Shown piece after piece: positions 23,701 to 35,700 of a stretch of DNA of 64,000 nucleotides. Numbering within the stretch: the first letter of the stretch is position 1; the number at the start of each line of letters is the position of its first letter. The position numbers and the translations under genes were made by a program. Origin of the DNA: Owenia fusiformis (taxonomy: Eukaryota; Annelida; Polychaeta; Sabellida; Oweniidae); NCBI GenBank assembly GCA_903813345.2, contig CAIIXF020000001.1:16821915-16885914 (forward strand), written 5' to 3'. A model generated the notes under the pieces. It was not told the DNA's origin. It worked only from the letters and a program-made list of their open reading frames with translations, and searched no databases.

Positions 23701-26700
23701 ACATTCTATTTCAAGATGAAATAATAGATGAGAAATCTAACAGGTACAAATAGTTTATTTATACAGAATGTTACAACTTTTGTTCAGAAGTTAAGAAAAA
23801 TATCTCCCAGAAATTCAAAATGGCAGACACTTTTAATGTTTAAAATTTCTTTTTACTGCATGCCAGTTAGTCTATAACCAACAGGGTCTAAAAGGTTTTG
23901 AAAGCAAGTTGAAAAAAACTTTTTGACCTTTTTTACCTTGAGAAGGTCATTGAAAGTCAAATCTAAAGTCAGACTTAAGCTTCTGAGAACTTGTGGATGA
24001 TGTTGAAATAAAAATTGGTCAATTTGAAGCAAGTTGAAAAAATACCTTTTTGACTTTGAGAAGAATACGAAAATAGTACTTGGCTTTTGGACTACGATAC
24101 AGTACTCAGAGAAAGGTGATAAAAATAAGTAGCAGTGACTGGCAGATCACATGTTACCTTGATTCTTAGACTACTTATTTCACCATCTGGAATTCTATTT
24201 TAATCAACAAATCCTCTATTTGATTCAATGATCTGTTTCCCACTTTTTGTGGTAAGGATATAGAGGAAGCTTAAAGACCTTGAACACCCCAAATAAAACA
24301 TCTTCTTCACTGTGAAAGGATATTCATCATTCACATATTTTGGGTCATAGAGAATGATCACCCTATCTTCTAATCCTTTGAATCTTTGTACGCTATCAAC
24401 TGTTAAGCAACGCCCCCCTTTCGCTTTTTCTTCAGCATTTTGGACAGTTATTTGATTCATTTGTTGTAAAAATGCATCAACCGTTTTTTGGGATTGCAGG
24501 AGAACAGTTATGTCTTCTAGCTCATGTGATTCATTTTTTAGTTGTTTTAATAACCAAACCAATGCCTTGAAATTGTCTAAAGATGTTTGGCTATGAGTCT
24601 CAATTTCAACTTTTGGCCCTTGCACTCTATGTCCAATTGTGATTTCCTGCCCATATGATGTGTCTTGATATTTAACACATAGATTATAAACCTCAACAGA
24701 CATTCTCATAACCTTTGTTAGTGTTACCACTTTACACTGCCTATCTGCAACTTTGTCCTGAACTACATTACCATTGCTCATTAATTGGCTTCTGTCACAA
24801 AATACCCAAAAAGAGCCTGGAAGATTTTTTGGCTCCAGCGCTCTTGCTTGAAGTAGCTTTAGCCAGTCCTCTTCAAAATCCTGGCCTTCATCCACAAATA
24901 CATGTGTGTATGTCTGCATGCGATGTATTATTTTGAGTAAAAAACTCAACTTTGGACGACTTGGATAAATTTCTGTCGCCTTTATAAGGTCCTCTTTTAA
25001 GGCTAAATCACGAACATAAGTTAATACTGTTTTTACTGTTACTTTTAGTATGGCATTGTTCCTCATATACGTGTCCAACTTTTCAACAATTGCCATATTC
25101 CAACATAAAATCAGGACAGAGTCATCTGGGTTGAACTCCTTTATCATTCTCACCTTTAATTCCAGCAGTTGGGTCTTACCGGATCCTGCAGGCCCTTCTA
25201 TGTACAACATCCTTCTAGTATCCATTAGTAGTTTCAATTGTTCCGGCGTCATCAGAAGCCACTTTTCTGTTTTAGCGGAAATAGCTGCTACAGCCTGACT
25301 CCTGGATGCTGGAGGTTTTGTTATATCTCCTGTGTACACCAAGTGTCTGATGTATATATAGCTGTAAATACAACATTGGGTTAAGGGAGCAGATTTATAG
25401 ATTTGGATTCAACAGATTGAAAGTTATGACAATGGCCAGCCTTTGTGACTCTGGACATTTTGTCTGAAATGCATTGAAAGTTTGTCCCAACCTAGACCAA
25501 ATATGTCTCACCTTCAACCAGAATCAGTATAGTCTGAAATTGGTTCTAAGGGAATTCTTGTGTTGTTCTAGAAGTAGTTTTAAAGTTTCAAATATTGTTA
25601 CAATGAGTATCAGAAGGAGATAAATGTGTCTGTGATCCTGACTAAAAATTCAAATGTCTCAGGCCATAAAAATTATGGAAGATGGACTAAAAATGGGTCA
25701 GGATTCAAAAAATTTGTTAAGGTTCAGAAAATCAGAATGAGTACTCGAGTCAAGTTGTACAGTAAGTGAGGCACTTATCTTCTGCAATACTTGGTGATTT
25801 TAATAATTATTATGATATATATGACTTGCATACCTTTGAATAAGAAGCTGGAAATGTTTGTCACTCATGGGTTCCATATTGTTGGTTGTTTTACTCCACC
25901 AATCCTTAAATGCTTCATCATTTACAACATCTTTGTGCTGCAGGTAGATGTATTTTTGGTCCTGCATTGAGGCTGGCAGTAGGTCAGTATTTGGTGTTGA
26001 AGCTACCAGTTGTATCTGTAGGTCTTGTTCAACAATTCCTACCACTCTTTGGATTACTTCTCTGTGCAATTTCTCATCTTTGTCTAATTGATTTTTGAGG
26101 TCTTTCACCTTTCTTTTTATAGGTCTACTCACTATTCTTTCCTGTTGACCAGCCACAGCTTTAACCTGTATGCAAATGACACCTCCTCCGTGGATTATAA
26201 AAAAGTCTGATTGTCCACTTTTATCATAATTCAAATTGAGCTTTTTTCGCTCTAGTGCTGTGAAAACATCTGTGAAATCCAGATCCCTCAATATGACCAT
26301 TGGTTCATTAAGGTTTTCTAATCTTTTGTAAATGATATGTTCCGCATCATCCCCTCTTGTGAAGTCATCACGAAACTTCCTTCGTTTGGTCGCTGGTTCA
26401 AACTCCTCTCTATAGATGAACATAGGTGGAACCATCAATGGTTTTTTCTCAATTGTGAAATGTTTGTTGTAAAACATAGCTGCATCTTCATGAAACGTTT
26501 CTTTATTGTCTAAACCAAGTCGACTAGGTATAGCTTGTAAAAGATCTATTAACAAATCTATATTAAAATCCTGTCTTGTCTCTTCTGTAGCCATGATCAC
26601 CCTTTTGATGGAAATAACCAAGTCTTATATACCTGAAACACATGAAAGTCATGAGGTTATTTAGACAGAAATATTGTTATTGGTAAATTAATGGTGGGAC

Positions 26701-29700
26701 CCTTAGTGGGATTGTTCCAGATGAGGGGAGAGGTGCTAGGATGTATGTGGTGGAAGAAATGAAACTTGTGCTATCTCTTTGCCATGCAGCCCCTGCCCTG
26801 TCTATTCAGTTACATTGACCAATTACCAACAGCTACAAAAATGATGCTGTTATTGAAATTGATACACATTGATTGTATTTTATTACTTTATCCCAATGAA
26901 GGTCACTGGTCCAAAGAAGATGATACTAAGTTAGTCTCATCCAATATGTTGGATAAAATTCATTCAATGTTGATAAACTTTTGATTCCAGTTAATCAACT
27001 TACATCATGATCCATGTATTTGTTTTGGTTTATATCGCAGCTCAATAAGGTGTGTATTAAAGATTAATTTAATCTCAAAATCTGCATTGAACTATACCAT
27101 TGGATTTATATGGGAAATTTCTCCAAGAGAACATTCTAGGGATTAAGGAATGGGTACCATTTACACAATTTGAGAAATTATTGGCATACATGGAACCTAT
27201 TTAAAACAGCATTTTATTTTATATTATTCAAAAGAGTTTGTGATCAATGATTTCCAGCCCTCTGAAGTTTGAAAAATAACAATACCTGGGTGTTGATCTA
27301 GAGATTATTCTTGAAAATGAGAAAAGAATTGGGGGATTATATGGTGCAGTCTTATGGTCAATAACATGTTTTAAAGTGTATTGATATTTTTTAGATGAAA
27401 AACACAAGTGAAATGCATGAAAAAACTCCCCCAATTCATTCTACAAACAACTTGCAGTTCTTTGTGGAAATTCATAGATATCTCTCTCTAATTTCTGTCT
27501 TTTATTATCTGCAGATCAAGGGTACATGGTGTATTATATTGTGGCATATACAGAGGTGTTATTGTGTAATAAACGCATTATTACATGATGTAGAGTCACT
27601 AGAGTGTGATATATCAAATATCACCACCCTGAAAAAATATCACACTCAGCTCTGCCTCATGTGATATTTTATTCCTTGAGGTGATATTTCGATATATATC
27701 ACACTCTCCATCATGTAATAATGCTATAAGTACGAAATTCATGAAATGCTTGCCTCAGTCTTCATGTTCACAGACTTCATGTTTATTGCATCATGCCATA
27801 ACCTAAGTTATGAATTATCTTTGAAATAATCTCTAAAAGTAAGAAGAAATACATGTACTTACCTCATTTACAAAACCAAAATTCCCATCTTCTTTGGAAG
27901 GCGCGTAAATTGTGATCTTTGTACTTTGAACCTCTACGGCTTCTCTATTTGTTTACAGTAAATCCAAATGAGAGGTCACAGCAACCCTAACTTGTGAAAT
28001 TTAGTTGTAAGCCTAAATGTAACATGATCTTCAGCATAATATGTTCATGAACCTTACTATAGCTTGTTGCCTTGCAATAACCAGCATCAAAATGGCTGCC
28101 AGTCGGGCTCAAGATACTAGTTTGTTTAAGTTAAATGGCTTAAATTTGCCCATATAGTTCAGTTAGACATTCTTAAGTCTAATTTCACAAGATATCCTCA
28201 GTGTATCTAATTATCTATCAAAGCTTGTAATTGATGAAATCAAGAAGATTCTGATCATTGTCACTTGCTGCTAAATAGCCAGATTAACCCGTAATTTAGG
28301 TCAACAATTTGGTGATACACTACAGGTACCAGGATACACTGCTGGTACTATTTATATTGAAATGAGCTTATTATCAAATTGCAATCAACGAGCTCGTAGC
28401 CGAAAAGTTGCATTCGTGAATACAAGTGAAGTCTTACTAGCTTGAGCTGTTGTGAGGTTATGTCAACATGCATTTTGTCTGTTAAGTGGAGATAGAGCAG
28501 GCAGGATAACACTCTATATATTCAAACATGCCCGTAGCCAGCCTTTGTTAGGAGGGGGGGGGGGCTGTAACAAACAATGCCCAGTAATGCCAGTTATGTT
28601 ATCTAATTGCCCATTCTATGTGGGGAGTAGCAGATTTTGCCCCCAATTTTTTTCAGGGCCCTTTAGGCCCTGTTCAATAGCTTATATTGAGGGGTTCTTA
28701 AATATCAAAATAACAGTCTAAGTTCTAGTTCTTTATTCTACAGTATAAGATGTATTTTACAGTTATGTCCTATAAAGAATCACTTGATATAATTTAGAAG
28801 TCTTAAAGTAAAACGTGAAGCTGAAGTAAGAGTGTGAAGGAAGAAGCAGGCTGAATCGTTGTGTCTCACTATTATACCTCTCATGACATGTGAGTGGTAC
28901 CTGGGTACCAAACTGGGACTTGGGATCTGAGATACAACTGGTACTTAGGACTTGGGTACTGAGTTACAAACTGGGACTTGGAAGTTGGAAGGTGTAGATA
29001 CTAAAAAGGGGGGGGGGGGGTGTAAATCCTTGACAATATAGACAAGTTAATTTTGACTGTTTATCAAAAGAAATTGGCACTATTACATTATACATACATA
29101 CATACATATATACAGTATATATAATACATATATCACCAAATGTTACCTTCTCCCTCATTATAGAAAGAAAAAAGGTAGATCCACATTTTTATGAGATATC
29201 AACGAGGTTAAATGAGCCCCCATCCCCTGGATACGGGGCTGATAAGTGATTTGAAATCTCATGTTGACATCCTAAACCTGATATTACAGGGTGACCCCAA
29301 AAAAATGCAACCCTCCATTTCTTCAATATTTTTCTTAAGTGGAGGTTAATTGCTCTGAAATTTGGCACACAAGGACTTCATTCAATGTGGGATCCTCTGG
29401 CAAAGTTTCAATAATCATAGTCTTATATTGATAGAGTTATGGTCGTTCCAAAATATGCTCCAAATGTCGTCCATTTCCAATATTAGGTTTTCGGATGAAT
29501 CACATTCCCTTCTTTCTGAACATGCAAACTCAAGAAATAATGTGTTCTAGGATCACAAATTCCAGATGAAGTGCTTCAAAGGCCCGTTCATTCTGTTAAA
29601 TGCACAGCTTGGGCTGCCAATTTCCAAACATGAAATCATTAGCCCCTTTTGGTTTGAGGTTGATAATGGCAACACTGTTACTGTTAACACACAGCGCGAT

Positions 29701-32700
29701 ATTGGCGTTCCAAGGAAGTTCTAGGCAGTTCTAGAGTGACATAGAGGCTTCAATAGACAAGAACAGTGGTTCTAGAAGGATGGCGCTACTCCTCACACTT
29801 CTAATGATAGCATAGCCTGGCTAATATGTATATTATTGAGAAAGCACAAAGGAAACATTTAAAAACCTGTAAAATAATGAATAGATATAACCTAAAAAGA
29901 AAAAATGAAATGAAATTCATGACTCATTTTGTACTATAACTACAGTAAAACCTGCGAACAGGGAATGCTCTTGGGACTGGAGGAACGTTTCCTTGTTCAG
30001 AGGTTTTCCCTATAGAGAGGGGCCACACTTTCAGCAAACTCAAACTTGCCGAATAAGCATATTTGTATATGCATGTAAAGAACTGAATTTCAAGTTTCAT
30101 CAACCCCATTTTATATCATTGATAAACTAGAAGTTTGGATCAGTAAAAGATTTAAAGAGATTTGGCTCAACATGACACATGTACTTATCTGTTATCTCCA
30201 TAAAAAATTGTGTCAGTCCCTAGATTATTTATGTTTGTTGAAAAGAAGAATTAGTGTCATGATAATAAGTAACAGATTAGTATTAGTTATCCCATCGAAC
30301 GAAGTTCGGAGGGATATAGGGAACGCCTCCGTCCGTCCGTCCGTCCATCCGTACGTACGTACGTACGTACGTCCGTCCGTCCGTCTGTCCGTCCGTCCGG
30401 GCAATAACTCAAATACTGTTGGCCCGATTTTGTTCATATTTTGTACACATATACCCTATGGGGGTAAAAGTTCTGCTCGAAAGCCGATTTTCAAAATGGC
30501 CGCTCATTTCAAAATGGTGGCCATTTTAGTGCCGATTTTACAGTAATTTAGGTACAATATGTAAAACTGTAATAGCAATATGTTTTATGTGTAAAAAAAT
30601 TATAAAGGACATTAATAAAGCTACAAATGTAGATATTAAAAAAGCACATGGCAGCCATCTTGAAAAATGGCGGCCTTTACTCGTTATTTTAAGATTTTTG
30701 CTGTAACTCGAAAAGTAGTTGAGCGATTTTGTTCATATTTGGTATGTGAATACTATAAGCATGGCACACTGTCCTATGACACTTTCGGTAGAAGGCGGCC
30801 ATTTTGAAAAAAAATTTGAAAAATGGCCGCCATTTTAACATATTTTACTATAACTCGAAAAGTAGTGGAGCGATTTTGTTCATATTTGGAATGTGAATAC
30901 TATAAGCATGGCACACTGTCCTATAACACTTTTGGTAGAAGGCGGCCATTTTGAAAAATGGCCGCCATTTTAACGTATTTTACTATAACTCGAAAAGTAG
31001 GGGAGCAATTTTGTTCATATTTGGTATGTGAATACTATAAGCATGGCACACTGTCCTATGACACTTTTGGTAGAAGGCAGCCATTTTGAAAAATGGCTGC
31101 CATTTTAACGTATTTTACAATAACTCGAAAAGTAGTGAAGCAATTTTGTTCATATTTGGTATGTGAATACTATAAGCATGTCACATTGTCTAATGACACT
31201 TTTGGTAGAAGGTGGCCATTTTGAAAAATGGCTGCCATTTTAACGTATTTTACTATAACTAGAAAAGTAGTTCAGCGATTTTGTTCATATTTGGTATGTT
31301 TCATATTTTATATGTTAATACTATAAGCATGGCACATTGTCTAATGACACTTTGGGTAGTAGGCGGCCATTTTGAAAAATGACCACTGTTTTTACTATAA
31401 CTTGAAAAGTAGTGAAGCGATTTTGTTCATATTTGATATGTGAATACTCACGAGCCTTGCACACTGTCTCATGACACTTGGATAGTAGGCGGCCATTTTA
31501 AAAAATGATTTTATAGGTGGCTACTAAAAGCATATTATTTCTTCTGATGACAACTTGGCTAACCATTTTGAAAATGGTGGCCTTTCTGGTGTGTTGTTTT
31601 ATGATATTTGCTATATATTTCGTTTGTAAAAATGCCAGCCATTTCTGTTCGATGGGATTCGCTACGCTTTGGCGTTGCCGTTGTTCTGGTTTTAAAATAA
31701 ATCAAGGTAATTAACAGTGGGTGGGATGCTACATCTTGTAAACAATTGGCTTATCTTAATCTCATTCATATTAATCCAAGCTTTTTAGAATCATATATTG
31801 GCTTAAGACTTCCACACCTGGAAGTCTTAAACAATGGAATATACAGTGTCATCAATATTCAATATTCCTTGTTCACAGGTGAATTTTCATACTTTGCCCC
31901 AAAATAGTGTTCCTTGTTCCCTGTTCACAGGTTTTCCCTACAGAGAGGGTCCGTTAACATGTAAGGCAACGGAAGAATATTTGTTTATTTTGAAATGCAT
32001 TCCTTGTTCATAGGTTTTCCCTACAGAGAGGTATTCCATCGGACAGGTTTTACTGTAGTTACAATAATCTTGATTTGACTTTTTATGTCACCAACACAAG
32101 TGGTGACATATTATGGTGACATACTGTTATAGTCTCCAACTTTTTTATGGATGGTGTTCAGGGTTTGGTTCAGTTGTTGGGGTTTGGCACTTGATGTTTA
32201 GTGTCTGTAACAAATGGCTGGTACTGACATTTTGCATGTTAATGCCCTGTATGAAAATTTTGTGATGACCTAAATACATATATTTAATAAGTATACATTT
32301 CCAGTTAAAGAGGTAAATGCAAAATATCCCTGAATGTATGGAATGTATTTTCTATCTTAGAAAACTTTAATTAATGTTTTGTCTTTTCATATTTTTCAGT
32401 GAAAATGGTGAAGAAACTTGTTAGGTCCAACATGAGCAACGAGTACAAAGATAGTAAGTATAAAACACATAATCGTTGCTTAATTTAGTTGAAAATTGAC
32501 TATTTGTATCTGAACTAATGCTAATGCTGGTAATTTGTACCATTGGCCATGGCACCTACTTTTGCCTTATTTTTGAAAAATAAGCTGTTTGATACCAAAA
32601 TTCTATGATCGCCTAGATAAACTCCAGAAACAAACAGCTTTAAATAAGGATAAACTTTCTCATACTTCTCCCCTATTCAAAGTTTAAAAAATGTTAAATG

Positions 32701-35700
32701 TTTATGATGTTAACAGATATTCCATTGCTCAGTTCATATATAAAATCTTTAATGGGAGTCAGGACTCGTATAGATGGCAGATAACTATTAGGTTGTTCTT
32801 CTCATCTGGCCCATTGGTTTGTGTGTAAATATTGCTGTTTTAAAACTTCAAATTCACTACACATATCAAATAAATATCATATTTTCCTTCATTATTATTT
32901 AAAAACATGTTTTAAGATTCAAAATCAAAGGTCTTTGGATATTTTCAATCACATTTATCTTGGGAGATTTTTGGAGCAATTTTTACATGTCAAAGTATGC
33001 TATTAAACCCACTGAATTTTTCGCCATCTATTGACAGTCCTGACCATGAGAGCCCATTGAATGGTGCCATTTTAAACTCTAAAAGGTTACTCATTTGACC
33101 TTTAGCATACAATGTGAAAGTCACATTTTCTCAAAAATTCTTTCAGGTACAAATGCATGAAGCATGTAGGTGTATAAAATATACCGTTTAGCAGATTTGA
33201 TTTAAATTTTATGGGCTGATGCCTGGGGTAAAGAACTGTTTTTGAGAAGGAATTTTCAAGATGGTCAGTGTTCACTCAGTTCAAAGTGGCTACTAAGTAC
33301 TACAGAAATAAATGTAATATTTGATAGCTTACCAGTTGATGGCTTTAGTTCAAATTTTATATGCTGGTGCCTTAGAAATTTTCAATATGGCCTCTGAATT
33401 TAATAGATAGATTAAACATGGTATGGTAAACATATAAGTCAAAATGACTTGATGTTGTTTAGCAAGGCAGATATAATTAATTGAATGTGTAAGATTGAAA
33501 ATCAAATCAGTATCATTTTAATGTATTTTCAGGTAATCGTCTCTTCCAGCTACTAAAATTGAGATGACAACTTGTTGGTAAAATAACATTGCTGGTGGTG
33601 AAATAAAATTATTGATGGTGAAATGACATTGCTGGTGGTGAAATAAATTATTGATGGTGAAATGTCATAGCTGGTGGTGAAATAAATTATTGATGGTGAA
33701 ATGACATAGCTGGTGGTGAAATAACAAAACTGGCTTTGAAATGACATTATTGGTGGTGAAATGACATTGCTTATGGCCAAATGACATAGCTGGTGGTAAA
33801 AGAACATTGCTGGTGGTGAACTGACATTTAAAGAGCAGGGACATTGCCAGGCCATGAGCATATACAGGGTGACACCGCTGGTCGTTGTTTTTTCCTTTGA
33901 TTATCTCATAAATGTCATGATCAAGTTCATTTTTGGTACAAGTGTACATAAGTCAATGGATGACATCATTTAAAAGTGTGAAATGTCAATTTTCTTCTAT
34001 TTTATTTGATGAGTATAACAGGACATGCTCCATATGTGCTCACTGGTACTAAAAACAAACTTCAATTCTGCGCTTAAAATCACTGATCACTTTGACACAT
34101 TCCTCAACCGTAATAGCTCATATTGCTAATTTCAGCCCAGGAGGAGCAGGATGAGGTTTGTTTTTGTACACATTATCCTTTAGTAGGCCCAAAAGATGAA
34201 AATCTAGAGGGTTTAAGTCAGGACTGTGAGGGGCCCATATATTGGAACACCACCTACTGATCAATATAACTCCAACCTTGCACTGTGTAGCCCCATCTTA
34301 CTGGAACCACTGCTCATTTCGTAGAAAGTATGCCGAGCTTTGAGAGTGCAACCAAAGCTGTACATTTTTTAACCAGAGATTTGATTCTTAGACTACAATC
34401 CTTGGATATCTATCCAAGGAAATGGTATGTTTGAACCTTGCCATGATTTTGAATCAGACATGACATTAGACGCCGTAATTTTGGGATGTGAAATGACACA
34501 TGATACACTGGGATATGATATAGTGATATGATAGTGATTTCTTCGACATGATATGATATTAGCTTATACAATATTCTACATTGATGAAACTTGATACATA
34601 CTGACTTCTTCGACATGATATGTCATTAGCTGATATGATATTCTACATTAATCAATTGATTCCCCTGACATGATATTATTTAATATTATATGATATTATC
34701 TAATATAATATGATAATGAGACTTGATATATAGTTATAATACTGATCTCTTTGACATGATATGATATTATTTAATATGATATGATACATTAATGGGACTT
34801 GATCCATAGTGAAATAATACTAATTTCCTTGACATAATATGATATTATCTAATATGATACGCTACATTAATGGGACCTGATATACAGTCAAGTGATACTG
34901 ATTTCTATGATATGATATTATCTTACCTGATATGCTACATTATTCCTATGGTATGATATGATATTATCCAATATGATATGCTACATTAATGGGACTTGAC
35001 ATATAGTCAAATGTTACTGATTTCTATGACATGATATGATATTATTTAATATGATATGTCACATTAACGGGACTTGACATATAGTCAAATGTTACTGATT
35101 TCTATGACATGATATGATATTATTTAATATGATATGTTACATTAATGGGACTTGATATATAGTCAAATGATACTGATTTCTATGACTTGATATGATATTA
35201 TCTAATATGATATGCTACATTAATGGGACTTGACATATAGTCAAGTGATACTGATTTCTATGACATGATATGATATTATCTTATTTGATATGTTACATTA
35301 ATGGGACTTGATATATATTCAAATGATACTGATTGCTATGACATGATATGATATTATCGAATATGATATGTTACATTAATGGGACTTGATATATAGTCAA
35401 GTGAGACTGACTTCTATGATATGATATGATATTATCGAATATGATATGTTACATTAATGGGACTTGATATATAGTCAAGTGAGACTGACTTCTATGATAT
35501 GATATTATCTAACATGTTGATATGCTACACTATTTCTATTACATGGCATGATATGATATCATCTTACTTGATATGCTACATTAATGGGACTTTTTATATA
35601 TTCAAATGATACTGATTGCTATGACATGATATGGTATTATCGAAAATGATATGCTTCATTAATGGGACTTGATATATAGTCAAATGATACTGATTTCTAT

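Noticed and set aside
26595-26621. Nine-codon upstream extension of the NERD-helicase frame
   Set aside because: It would begin with TTG, not a credible start here; ATG 26594 is used.
30172-30546. Arg/Ser/Val-Arg-Pro repeat ORFs at each HINE-like 5' end (also near 40.2, 42.5 and 59.9 kb)
   Set aside because: They are translations of the CCGT microsatellite and its conserved flank inside the repeat. The frame is shared only because the DNA is shared.
33553-33949. Minus-strand ORFs rich in His, Phe and Thr
   Set aside because: Produced by the GGTGGTGAAATGACATT tandem repeat.
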